NCBI GenBank assembly: GCA_945971355.1 | Contig: CAMFPD010000168.1 | Coordinates: 1 to 5,097, forward strand | Source of the DNA: an uncultured Lachnobacterium sp. | GTDB taxonomy: Bacteria; Bacillota; Clostridia; Lachnospirales; Lachnospiraceae | Length of the DNA: 5,097 nt | Direction: 5' to 3' | Part shown: piece after piece, positions 1 through 5,097 of the stretch | Numbering within the stretch: the first letter of the stretch is position 1 | Layout of the letters: each line of letters opens with the position of its first letter | The notes under the pieces: model-generated | What the model saw: the letters and a program-made list of their open reading frames with translations, nothing else | What the model was told of the DNA's origin: nothing | Database searches by the model: none | Made by a program: the position numbers and the translations under genes

Positions 1-184
1 TGGGGTAAGCAAGCCTGCCTACCCAGGTGAGCCAGGCGTATTGGGAAAGAATAGTTGCCCAAAAATGGTCGCACAGCATAAGAAGCATGGCGATGATATG
101 TAGTGTAAAGGAACTGATGCCCTGAAAAGTTCCATTTTTTTGTTGAGATGATTGGCTTTGGTGAAATATACGAATTAACTTCAT
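1..184 (-). CDS. TraX-family membrane protein, N-terminal part (gene continues past window edge)
   Basis: An open frame starts at ATG 184..182 and stays open to the window edge, giving 61 residues. After a polar N-terminus (residues 1-21) comes the block GISSFTLHIIAMLLMLCDHF (22-41), then WLTWVGRLAYP (51-61). This matches the start of the TraX family as I know it: a first membrane helix ending near an Asp-His pair, followed by a W-x-G-R-L-A-(F/Y)-P stretch. TraX of the F plasmid acetylates pilin. Chromosomal copies in Clostridia are polytopic membrane proteins, related in general character to acyltransferase-3 proteins, with unknown substrate. A Shine-Dalgarno sequence AAGGAGA (202..196) lies upstream, with a rather long 12-nt gap from GGAG to the ATG. 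The gene has its own promoter and leader. The family call rests on pattern memory of a short N-terminus; the missing C-terminus prevents any check of full length. Confidence 0.75.
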   Translation of the reverse strand, partial: MKLIRIFHQSQSSQQKNGTFQGISSFTLHIIAMLLMLCDHFWATILSQYAWLTWVGRLAYP

Positions 185-219
185 GATAGAGATTTTCTCC
201 TTGAACTTTTTGTATTCAT
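181..219 (-). CDS. Possible 12-codon upstream ORF coupled to the TraX-family gene
   Basis: A short frame starts at ATG 219..217 and encodes MNTKSSRRKSLS. Its stop TGA (183..181) overlaps the start codon of the TraX-family gene as ATGA, an arrangement typical of translational coupling. It is preceded by GAAAGAGG, but that purine run directly abuts the ATG, which is poor spacing for initiation. The peptide is very basic and resembles no protein I recognise. It could be a chance frame in a leader, so it is listed only because of the exact ATGA overlap. Confidence 0.2.
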   Translation of the reverse strand: MNTKSSRRKSLS

Positions 220-224
220 CCTCT

Positions 225-249
225 TTCGGTGAAAAGTTGCCTCACCAAA
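225..249 (-). other. Hairpin in the TraX leader
   Basis: TTTGGTGA (249..242) pairs with TCACCGAA (232..225), giving 8 bp with one G-U pair and a 9-nt loop. No T-run follows, so it is not an intrinsic terminator. It sits about 40 nt before the TraX start codon, within the predicted leader RNA. Confidence 0.4.
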
Positions 250-287
250 CTGGAATTGAACAAAATCGCTTCGCTATGGCCTGCCAA

Positions 288-370
288 GGCTGTGGCGCAG
301 TTTTCTATTCCTAAATTAAAAAGCAGTGGAAATCAAGTCCTAATAGTAGTGTTGTTAAGTCACCACAGCC
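288..370 (-). repeat. Inverted repeat that would close a domain at the 5' end of the TraX leader
   Basis: GGCTGTGGTG (370..361) and CGCCACAGCC (297..288) are complementary over 10 positions with one G-U pair, separated by 63 nt. The left arm begins at about the transcription start predicted from the promoter at 375-403. In RNA the pair would form a helix closing the first 80 nt of the leader, as in many cis-regulatory RNAs. I could not match the sequence to a known riboswitch class. Confidence 0.35.
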
Positions 371-374
371 AACT

Positions 375-403
375 ATCATAACTACTTTCGCCAGTTCTGT
401 CAA
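375..403 (-). promoter_or_regulatory. Promoter of the TraX-family gene
   Basis: A perfect -35 box TTGACA (403..398) and a -10 box TATGAT (380..375, one mismatch to TATAAT) are separated by exactly 17 nt. The start site would be near 369, leaving about 185 nt of untranslated leader before the ATG at 184. This makes the TraX-family gene independent of the ABC-F gene. Confidence 0.6.
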
Positions 404-605
404 TATCACGATTTTTAGTATATAAAACAATGTATTTTAAACAAAACGTCCGAATGATATACCTCTCCAATATAACCTGCAACTGGCAGCTTCTTTGGAT
501 GAATTTTTAACACATTTATTCCTCATTTCAAGGCAAAAGTCAGACAACTTTACATTCATGAAATAATTATTCACATTTAAAGCAACATCTACTATATCCC
601 AACAT
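404..605. other. Intergenic stretch with no supported gene
   Basis: This lies between the ABC-F stop codon and the TraX promoter. I see no RNA gene and no hairpin followed by a T-run that would serve as terminator for the ABC-F gene. The longest gene-like piece on the minus strand is a 32-codon frame with a GTG start (513..415), preceded by GAGG at 7 nt. It encodes a peptide beginning VLKIHPKKLPVAGYIGEV. I do not recognise it, and it may be chance or a relic of a decayed gene. Plus-strand frames look no better. Confidence 0.5.
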
Positions 606-2066
606 CTACAGAACAGTTATCACCTTACCGTTATCTATAACCAACATATCCGTGGCAATCTGCTGTGCAAATTCCTTGTCATGAGACACAAACAGAAGGG
701 TACCCTCATACTCTTGAAGCAACTCCTCCAAGGCTTCAATAGATGGCAAATCCAAATAGTTAGTAGGCTCATCCAATATTAAGAGATTTACATCCGATAC
801 AAACAGCCTTGCAAATGCCAGCTTCATCCTCTCTCCACCAGATAAACAGCTAACCTTTTTCTTCATATCGCGCTCAGACAATAGAAGTCTTGCCAAAATT
901 GTTCTGGCTATTTCTTCCTTTTGGATACTCACTTCCATTACATTTTCCAGAACTGTCCTATCCATATCAATATCGGACAGATTTTGCCTCACATAGCCTA
1001 TCTTCGCACCCGGAACTACATAAATCTGATTTTTATCAATTATCATATCTAGCAATGTAGTCTTTCCCGCACCATTATCGCCTGAAATAACCACCTTACT
1101 CTTGTTTTTAACTACGAATGACGCATCCTCGTACACCATTTTTCCATCATAATCAAAAGATATATGCTCTCCTCTTATCACAATAGGATTCTCAGGTGGA
1201 TTTGTGAGTCTGAAATCTGGACGCATCTTAGAAACCTCCTTTGGTTTCTCCTTAACCTCCATATGCTCTAATCTCTTCATTACGTTGGTTGCGCTTTTCT
1301 CCATGCTTCTAGCCTTATCCTCCACCTTGCGGTTTCCGATAAAATTTCTCACTTTCGCCTCACTCGATGACATATTTCTCGGTTTACTTTCTATTCTCTG
1401 TGCCTTTACCTTCTTATCGTAGTATATCTTCCGGAGTCTCTTTTTCTCAGAATTGTACTGCTCGTACTCTCTCCACTGTCTATCTGTCTGCGCCTGTTTC
1501 ATCTCTTTATATACTTCATAATTCCCGTCAAAGCTTTGCAATTTTCCAAACGAAATCTCCACAATCTGATTACACACCTCATTCATCAGCGCTCTGTCAT
1601 GACTTACAAGCACAAAACTCTCCATATCCTGTAAACGTTTTGTAAGCAGTTCAATTCCTTTTTGATCCAGATTTGCTGAAGGTTCATCCAGAAAAGCTAC
1701 AGCCCTCTGACAGCCAAACAGCTGTGCCAGACGAATTCTTGTGTTTTCGCCTCCACTAACCTGTTCCTGCCATATTTGCTCCCTGACGCCCATTGTCTTT
1801 ACCTCTTTGCCATCCAGCTCATAGCAATCCCAAGCCTCCTCAAACTGCCTGAAATAAAATGGTTCACAGTTAATTCTTACAAAGCCCCGATTCGGCTCCA
1901 ATTCACCTGCTAAAACCTGAAGCAATGTACTTTTTCCTGCCCCATTCACTCCTACAAGACCTATTTTATCTCCCTCAAACACCTGGAACTTGTCAAAGTC
2001 CAGCACATCCTGTTCTCCAAATGATACCTTTATATTTTCCGCACATATTAACTGTTTTTTTGCCAT
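606..2066 (-). CDS. ABC-F ATPase, antibiotic-resistance (ribosomal protection) type
   Basis: This cytosolic protein has two ATP-binding domains and no membrane segment, as in ABC-F factors that bind the ribosomal E site and help displace antibiotics from the peptidyl transferase centre or exit tunnel. NBD1 has Walker A GVNGAGKST (39-47), Q-loop Gln74, signature VSGGE (103-107), Walker B ending LDEP (126-129) and switch His156. A charged linker (about 184-290), the part that reaches toward the P-site tRNA, follows. NBD2 has GDNGAGKTT (329-337), Gln361, LSGGE (408-412), LILDEPTNYLD (429-439) and His462. The short Q-loop-to-signature gap in NBD1 means there is no Arm insertion, as in Msr/Vga-type proteins; the 486-residue length is close to Msr(A). 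NBD1 has DEPSANLD where ABC-F proteins usually have DEPTNHLD. The ATG at 2066 follows AGGAGG by 9 nt. Drug spectrum (macrolide, or lincosamide/pleuromutilin/streptogramin A) cannot be read from sequence. The gene has its own promoter and an attenuator-like leader. Confidence 0.9.
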   Translation of the reverse strand: MAKKQLICAENIKVSFGEQDVLDFDKFQVFEGDKIGLVGVNGAGKSTLLQVLAGELEPNRGFVRINCEPFYFRQFEEAWDCYELDGKEVKTMGVREQIWQEQVSGGENTRIRLAQLFGCQRAVAFLDEPSANLDQKGIELLTKRLQDMESFVLVSHDRALMNEVCNQIVEISFGKLQSFDGNYEVYKEMKQAQTDRQWREYEQYNSEKKRLRKIYYDKKVKAQRIESKPRNMSSSEAKVRNFIGNRKVEDKARSMEKSATNVMKRLEHMEVKEKPKEVSKMRPDFRLTNPPENPIVIRGEHISFDYDGKMVYEDASFVVKNKSKVVISGDNGAGKTTLLDMIIDKNQIYVVPGAKIGYVRQNLSDIDMDRTVLENVMEVSIQKEEIARTILARLLLSERDMKKKVSCLSGGERMKLAFARLFVSDVNLLILDEPTNYLDLPSIEALEELLQEYEGTLLFVSHDKEFAQQIATDMLVIDNGKVITVL

Positions 2067-2098
2067 AAAAAAATCCCTCCTTTGCGCAAAGAGAGATT
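2067..2098 (-). terminator. Terminator-like hairpin abutting the ABC-F start and enclosing its ribosome binding site
   Basis: AATCTCTC (2098..2091) pairs with GAGGGATT (2079..2072) over 8 bp with one G-U. It is extended by TTT/AAA around a GCGC loop, with one bulged G (2080). Seven T residues (2073..2067) end the structure immediately before the ATG at 2066, five of them outside the stem. The 3' arm contains the AGGAGG Shine-Dalgarno sequence. The element could therefore stop transcription, and in any transcript that escapes it could also hide the ribosome binding site. Confidence 0.65.
2075..2083 (-). promoter_or_regulatory. Ribosome binding site of the ABC-F gene, buried in the hairpin
   Basis: AAAGGAGGG lies with its AGGAGG core (2081..2076) 9 nt before the ATG, a strong site that fixes the start codon. 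Nearly all of it is paired in the hairpin at 2072-2098, so access should depend on that hairpin being open. Confidence 0.8.
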
Positions 2099-2169
2099 AC
2101 CAAAATAAACACTACCCTTAGTATAGTGTCCCAATATATCAGTAAGTGTGATTTTTGATTGATAATCTC
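2093..2169 (-). promoter_or_regulatory. Alternative (antiterminator) pairing in the ABC-F leader
   Basis: GAGATTATCAA (2169..2159) can pair with TTGGTAATCTC (2103..2093) in an uninterrupted 11-bp helix with one G-U. The first arm overlaps the 3' side of the large nested stem. The second takes up AATCTC, the base of the 5' arm of the terminator-like hairpin. The two states exclude each other, which is the hallmark of an attenuator. In the alternative state the AGGAGG site is left single-stranded. Confidence 0.55.
2108..2130 (-). other. Small hairpin in the ABC-F leader
   Basis: ACACTA (2129..2124) pairs with TAGTGT (2114..2109). Flanking G-U pairs can extend it, and TTTATTTT follows. It could be a weak intrinsic terminator or simply a spacer helix between the large nested stem and the final hairpin. 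The interrupted T-run makes a terminator role uncertain. Confidence 0.35.
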
Positions 2170-2257
2170 GCATGCAAAATAGAAAGCCTACGCTTTCACC
2201 TATAATTTATTGATTTTGCTAAGGAAATTATCTAATAATCAAAGCTCTCACACTTAC
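2142..2257 (-). promoter_or_regulatory. Large nested stem in the ABC-F leader (attenuator control domain)
   Basis: Five helices nest without crossing. GTAAGTGTGA (2257..2248) pairs with TCACACTTAC (2151..2142), 10 bp. TTTGATT (2243..2237) pairs with AATCAAA (2160..2154), 7 bp. GATAAT (2232..2227) pairs with ATTATC (2166..2161), 6 bp. GCAAAAT (2219..2213) pairs with ATTTTGC (2180..2174), 7 bp. GAAAGC (2197..2192) pairs with GCTTTC (2187..2182), 6 bp around GTAG. All are exact matches. The 3' side also holds GAGATTATCAA (2169..2159), which is complementary to the base of the terminator-like hairpin. Forming this stem would therefore allow that hairpin; breaking it would allow an antiterminator. 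Confidence 0.6.
2228..2251 (-). CDS. Candidate leader peptide of the ABC-F attenuator (7 codons)
   Basis: The frame GTG AGA GCT TTG ATT ATT AGA TAA encodes (M)RALIIR. AAAGGG (2262..2257) lies 5 nt upstream as a modest ribosome binding site. The codons coincide with the 5' arms of the large nested stem (2257-2227). A ribosome held here would keep those arms unpaired and favour the antiterminator helix. Leader peptides of erm, msr and other ABC-F genes are similarly short and stall in the presence of drug. The GTG start, weak binding site and tiny size keep this tentative. Confidence 0.35.
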   Translation of the reverse strand: MRALIIR

Positions 2258-2332
2258 CCTTTCATTGTATTTGGATGATGTTCTACGACCTAAATCTAGA
2301 TTTGAAGTCTCATCCTTCGTTTATTATACGAT

Positions 2333-2361
2333 AACATATACCTATTGTGCTTCTATGTCAA
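2333..2361 (-). promoter_or_regulatory. Promoter of the ABC-F gene
   Basis: A perfect -35 box TTGACA (2361..2356) is followed after 17 nt by TATGTT (2338..2333), a four-of-six match to the -10 consensus. Transcription would begin near 2326, giving a leader of about 260 nt. A perfect TATAAT (2328..2323) lies just downstream but is 27 nt from this -35 box and has no -35 of its own; it could act as an alternative -10. Either choice keeps the whole attenuator-like leader in the transcript. Confidence 0.6.
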
Positions 2362-2498
2362 GACTGATTTTTTAGGCCGCTACATTACCCCTATTCAACC
2401 ACCCACACAACCGTTACATTCCATATATCCACTCCCCTGGCATTATAAAAATTTTGTTTCCAAAAAAAACCTTCAATCTACTAGCATTTCTGGATTTA
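2362..2498. other. Gap between the flippase-like gene and the ABC-F promoter
   Basis: This holds AT-rich sequence without a supported gene. A run of eight T residues on the minus strand (2469..2462) lies 30 nt after the flippase-like stop codon, where a terminator would be expected. I find no stable stem directly before it, only 4-bp matches. Termination of the upstream operon is therefore unproven. Confidence 0.4.
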
Positions 2499-3509
2499 TC
2501 ATAAAGGAGCAGAAGTACTATTCCAACCTCTATACAATAGCTTGAACAATCCACCAATTGCTGCTGGATAAATCCATGTAAAGAACCTAAATGTAAGTAT
2601 TGCTGGCACCGATACTCCTACAGCGAGAAACGGTCCCATAAGTAAACCATAGACAAACTCCAGAGACATCACTCCAGATGGTGCAGGAATAACACCTGCA
2701 AGAAAATATGATGCAGCCATAATTGCAATAATATCAACCCATGACAATACACCATTACCGCTCAAAATAACCACTACCACACTGTAAATCACCAGACATT
2801 TCAGCAAATTTATTCCAAGCATAGATATGCTCTTCATTTTATTCTTCCAGAGAGTTCTTCCCTCCACACTAAGGCACTTGATATAGTTCATCCATTCTTC
2901 TTCATTCTTTTTAACAAAGGATATTTTCTTTGCTAATACTTCCAATAACCATACAAGCAAATTTGAGAATTTCTCTGAAATAGAAATCAATACCAGAACA
3001 ATTATAATTCCAAGACATATGGTAGTTGCAATAATTATAAATAAACTATAGCTGCTTATCATTTCTCTGGTGTGGTTCCGAGCAAATAAATATACACATC
3101 CAAACAATCCAAATATAAAAATACTACTTTTCTTCAAAGTGTATTTATACACTCCTGAGGCCGTAGCCTGAGATGCCGTTGTTCCAGATTTTGTCACATA
3201 CAAAATCTCTGCAAAACAGGCACCACTTCCAAGTGTAATCAGACGATAGAATTCACATAAAAATGTAGTGGCAACAGCATCTTTGCCCCTACATTTTCTG
3301 TTGAATTCCCTGGCCGCCAGCAAAATAAGTGCTCCATCCAAAAGGAAATAGATTGTAGCAAGAATCATACATATTACAATTTGTTTGGCCGTAATCTGTC
3401 TGATTCCCCATAAAATATCCTGCATAGAATCACGATAAAACCAAACTGCAAATATTAGTAATGCTATTACTGCTATTTTTCCAAATATTTTTTTCTTCTG
3501 CATCTCCAC
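2499..3509 (-). CDS. Flippase-like integral membrane protein (LPG synthase TM-region / UPF0104 family)
   Basis: This is a polytopic membrane protein of 336 residues with hydrophobic segments from near the N-terminus (KIAVIALLIFAVWFY) to the C-terminus. The block PAPSGVMSLEFVYG (from about residue 275) corresponds to the family's P-x-P-G-G-x-G-x-x-E motif, with Ser in place of one Gly, and ITLGSGACFAEI is a second conserved-looking stretch. The family is the membrane half of MprF, which moves lysyl-phosphatidylglycerol. No lysyl-transferase domain follows here, so this is a stand-alone member whose lipid or glycolipid substrate is unknown. I prefer GTG 3509..3507 as start: AAAGGA (3521..3516) precedes it by 6 nt and it lies 2 nt after the MATE stop. 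The longest frame would begin at ATG 3569, adding residues that overlap the MATE gene and have no membrane character. ATG 3503 is a further alternative. Close spacing implies co-transcription and translational coupling with the MATE gene. Confidence 0.8.
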   Translation of the reverse strand: MEMQKKKIFGKIAVIALLIFAVWFYRDSMQDILWGIRQITAKQIVICMILATIYFLLDGALILLAAREFNRKCRGKDAVATTFLCEFYRLITLGSGACFAEILYVTKSGTTASQATASGVYKYTLKKSSIFIFGLFGCVYLFARNHTREMISSYSLFIIIATTICLGIIIVLVLISISEKFSNLLVWLLEVLAKKISFVKKNEEEWMNYIKCLSVEGRTLWKNKMKSISMLGINLLKCLVIYSVVVVILSGNGVLSWVDIIAIMAASYFLAGVIPAPSGVMSLEFVYGLLMGPFLAVGVSVPAILTFRFFTWIYPAAIGGLFKLLYRGWNSTSAPL

Positions 3510-3511
3510 TA

Positions 3512-4876
3512 TTATTCCTTTAATATTATTTCCCTTTTCAAAGTTATCATAAAAACAATAACACAGCATATTGCTGATATTACATCACTGATTGGCTCCG
3601 CATAATACAATCCCATTACACTATTTGTAATTCCAGGAAGAATTAATGCAAGTGGTGTAAGCAGAATAACCTTTCTAAGCAAGGCGAAAAACAAAGACTG
3701 CTTTGCTTTTCCCAGTGATAAGAAGGAATTCTGACAGCCTGATTGAAGACCGAATACAAGCATTCCTGCCATAAAAATTGGCAGCACACTGCTACAAATA
3801 TCAATTAGCTTAACATCTGTTGTAAATAATCCTGCAATTTTTCCAGGAATAGTCATACAAATGAGTGTCAACACACAGGAGCTCATAAAAGTAATTCCAA
3901 TAAGTGTAAATGACGATTTCTTCACTCGCTCCATATTCTTTGCCCCATAATTATAGCTGATTATAGGCTGCACTCCCGATGCAAATCCATTCATTGGAAC
4001 AGATATCATCTGCATTACACTTTGCAGAATAGTGATGGAGCCAACGTACAAATCGCCACCATATTTTTGAGCACCACTGTTAAACACAACTGAAATCAGA
4101 CTCTCTGTAGCCCCCATAATAAAAGGTGATATACCCAGAGCACATATACTCATCAAAATATGTATATCTAATCCCAGATTCTCTCTTTTTATTCTCAGTG
4201 TAGCTTTCTTCCCTGTCAGGAAATGAAGTACCCATATTGCACTGATTGCCTGCGAAATTACAGTAGCATAAGCAGCTCCCTTCACTCCCATATCAAGTGC
4301 AAAAATAAATATAGGATCCAGAATCATATTCACAGCAGCACCAATTATTATAGAAAACATTGCTGTAGTGGCTGCTCCCTGAGTTGTAATATATGTATTT
4401 AGACCCATGGAAATCATCACAAAAATCGTTCCAACCAGATAAATACTCAAATATGGACCTGCATATAAATATGTGGCATCAGATGCACCAAACATATACA
4501 GAAAGGGCTTCTTTATCAGCTGAAAAACAATGGTCAGCACAACTGATACAAGGATTAATGCACTGAAACTGTTACCCAGTATTTTTTCCGCTTTTTCCCT
4601 GTTCCCGGCTCCAAGGGCAATGCCCGCAAGTGGAGCACCACCCATACCAATCAGACTTGTAAAAGCCGAAATAAACGTTATAATCGGAAAACACACTCCT
4701 ACTCCAGTCAATGCCTGCGCACCGCAGCCACTAATGTGACCAATATAAACTCTGTCAACAATGTTGTACATGAGATTAATAAACTGTGCTACAAATGTAG
4801 GAATTCCCATCACAAGCATTGTTTTGAATATAGGGCCGCTCTTTAATAGCTCTTCCTTATTACCTGAATTTCTCAT
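3512..4876 (-). CDS. MATE-family multidrug efflux transporter (MepA/DinF-like branch)
   Basis: This 454-residue inner-membrane transporter has the two-bundle pattern of about twelve helices typical of MATE proteins, which exchange cationic drugs or metabolites for Na+ or H+. Diagnostic blocks are GIPTFVAQFINLMYNIVDRVYIGH (24-47, quoted in part: YNIVDRVYIGH, with Asp41), NMILDPIFIF (183-192) followed by MGVKGAAYAT, and in the second half GVQPIISYNYGAKN (301-314). The length matches MepA (about 450). The N-terminal ELLKSGPIFKTM preceding helix 1 is the usual form, which supports the ATG at 4876. No good Shine-Dalgarno precedes it, and the ArsC/Spx-like stop codon is only 5 nt upstream, so translation is probably coupled. 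The stop codon is followed after 2 nt by the GTG of the flippase-like gene. Substrate is not predictable; MATE proteins of Clostridia are numerous and mostly uncharacterised. Confidence 0.92.
   Translation of the reverse strand: MRNSGNKEELLKSGPIFKTMLVMGIPTFVAQFINLMYNIVDRVYIGHISGCGAQALTGVGVCFPIITFISAFTSLIGMGGAPLAGIALGAGNREKAEKILGNSFSALILVSVVLTIVFQLIKKPFLYMFGASDATYLYAGPYLSIYLVGTIFVMISMGLNTYITTQGAATTAMFSIIIGAAVNMILDPIFIFALDMGVKGAAYATVISQAISAIWVLHFLTGKKATLRIKRENLGLDIHILMSICALGISPFIMGATESLISVVFNSGAQKYGGDLYVGSITILQSVMQMISVPMNGFASGVQPIISYNYGAKNMERVKKSSFTLIGITFMSSCVLTLICMTIPGKIAGLFTTDVKLIDICSSVLPIFMAGMLVFGLQSGCQNSFLSLGKAKQSLFFALLRKVILLTPLALILPGITNSVMGLYYAEPISDVISAICCVIVFMITLKREIILKE
3516..3521 (-). 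promoter_or_regulatory. Ribosome binding site deciding the start of the flippase-like gene
   Basis: AAAGGA lies inside the last codons of the MATE gene, 6 nt before GTG 3509..3507 and 12 nt before ATG 3503. The spacing favours the GTG start over both the downstream ATG and the overlapping ATG at 3569. Confidence 0.6.
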
Positions 4877-4881
4877 ACTAA

Positions 4882-5097
4882 TTATCTAACTTTCTCTTCC
4901 CATTCTTTTTCCTTAAAGCCTACAAGAACCCTCTCATCATCAACCAGAATAGGGCGCTTCACAAGCATTCCATTCGTAGCAAGAAGCTTAAGCTGTTCAT
5001 CCTCATTCATAGCAGTAAGCTTGTCCTTTAACTGCATTTCCTTATACAAAATGCCACTTGTATTAAAAAATCTCTTCAATGGCAATCCACTTTTCCC
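4882..5097 (-). CDS. ArsC/Spx-like (arsenate reductase family) protein, C-terminal part
   Basis: The frame is open from the window edge to TAA 4884..4882, giving 71 residues of the C-terminal portion; the N-terminus with the redox-active cysteine is outside. The visible part reads GKSGLPLKRFFNTSGILY (1-18), then a helical MNEDEQLKLLATNGMLVKRP (KRP at 47-49) and VLVGFKEKEWEEKV. This matches the family's conserved order: S-G-L-P-L-K-x-F-F-N-T-S-G, L-x-x-x-G-M-L-V-K-R-P, then V-G-F. Members have a thioredoxin fold and act as glutaredoxin-like arsenate reductases, as Spx-type RNA polymerase regulators, or in unknown roles (YffB type). The visible half resembles the YffB/ArsC-like group, whose role is undefined, more than Spx proper. 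A TTG at 5085 could be misread as a start, but similarity continues upstream of it. It is the first visible gene of the run leading into the MATE gene. Confidence 0.85.
   Translation of the reverse strand, partial: GKSGLPLKRFFNTSGILYKEMQLKDKLTAMNEDEQLKLLATNGMLVKRPILVDDERVLVGFKEKEWEEKVR

Noticed and set aside
415..513. 32-codon minus-strand frame starting at GTG 513
   Set aside because: It has GAGG at a reasonable distance and a plausible-looking peptide, but the length and single example are not enough to call a gene or a pseudogene.
1204..1645. Plus-strand open frames opposite the ABC-F gene
   Set aside because: They lie antisense to a well-conserved ABC-F coding region, have no ribosome binding site and resemble no protein family.
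2254..2265. Three-codon frame MKG before the leader-peptide candidate
   Set aside because: There is no ribosome binding site before its ATG, and it ends before the stem arms that matter for switching.
2296..2313. Five-codon frame MRLQI at the 5' end of the ABC-F leader
   Set aside because: Its purine run GAAGG touches the ATG with no spacing and it lies upstream of all the switching helices. Its MRL start recalls some erm leader peptides, but that alone is weak.
2462..2469. Run of eight T residues after the flippase-like gene, considered as a terminator
   Set aside because: No stem longer than 4 bp could be found directly upstream.
2345..2545. Plus-strand 66-codon frame spanning the ABC-F promoter and the end of the flippase-like gene
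   Set aside because: It overlaps a good minus-strand promoter and a real coding end. Composition is low-complexity, and no initiation signal is visible.
4530..4739. Plus-strand 69-codon frame inside the MATE gene
   Set aside because: It is the antisense shadow of conserved MATE codons.
1..5097. tRNA, rRNA, CRISPR repeats, insertion-sequence ends or transposase fragments
   Set aside because: No cloverleaf with a T-loop motif, regularly spaced direct repeats, or terminal inverted repeats flanking a transposase were found when reading both strands.

Overview
The window comes from a low-GC Gram-positive bacterium, most likely an anaerobic Clostridia member of the Lachnospiraceae type. The basis is AT-rich codon use, AGGAGG-type ribosome binding sites, TTGACA-type promoters, and an ArsC/Spx-like protein, a MepA-type MATE transporter and a TraX-family protein of the kinds common in that group. 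This assignment is inferred from gene content, not from a marker gene. Every supported gene lies on the minus strand, so transcription runs from high to low coordinates.

Region 1 (about 5097 to 2499) is a compact three-gene run. It holds the C-terminal part of an ArsC/Spx-like thioredoxin-fold protein (cut by the window edge), then a 454-residue MATE efflux transporter 5 nt downstream. A multi-pass membrane protein of the LPG-synthase-TM/flippase-like family follows, best started at a GTG 2 nt after the MATE stop. The spacing implies one operon. No convincing terminator follows it.

Region 2 (about 2361 to 606) is an ABC-F ATPase of the antibiotic-resistance (ribosome protection) type, 486 residues, with its own promoter and a leader of about 260 nt. 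The leader is the most interesting part of the window. A large nested stem (2257 to 2142) has a 5' side overlapping a possible 7-codon leader peptide. Its 3' side can alternatively form an 11-bp helix with the base of a terminator-like hairpin. That hairpin abuts the ABC-F start codon and contains its Shine-Dalgarno sequence. Together these parts look like a complete ribosome-mediated attenuator: stalling on the leader peptide would disrupt the terminator and free the ribosome binding site. ABC-F resistance genes are known to be controlled in this general way; the particular leader is read here from sequence alone.

Region 3 (605 to 1) starts with about 200 nt in which no gene is supported. 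It then has a good promoter (TTGACA, 17 nt, TATGAT), a structured leader of about 185 nt, and the first 61 codons of a TraX-family membrane protein that runs off the window.

Functionally the window groups export and defence at the envelope (MATE, flippase-like protein) with target protection at the ribosome (ABC-F). The two blocks appear to be separately transcribed.
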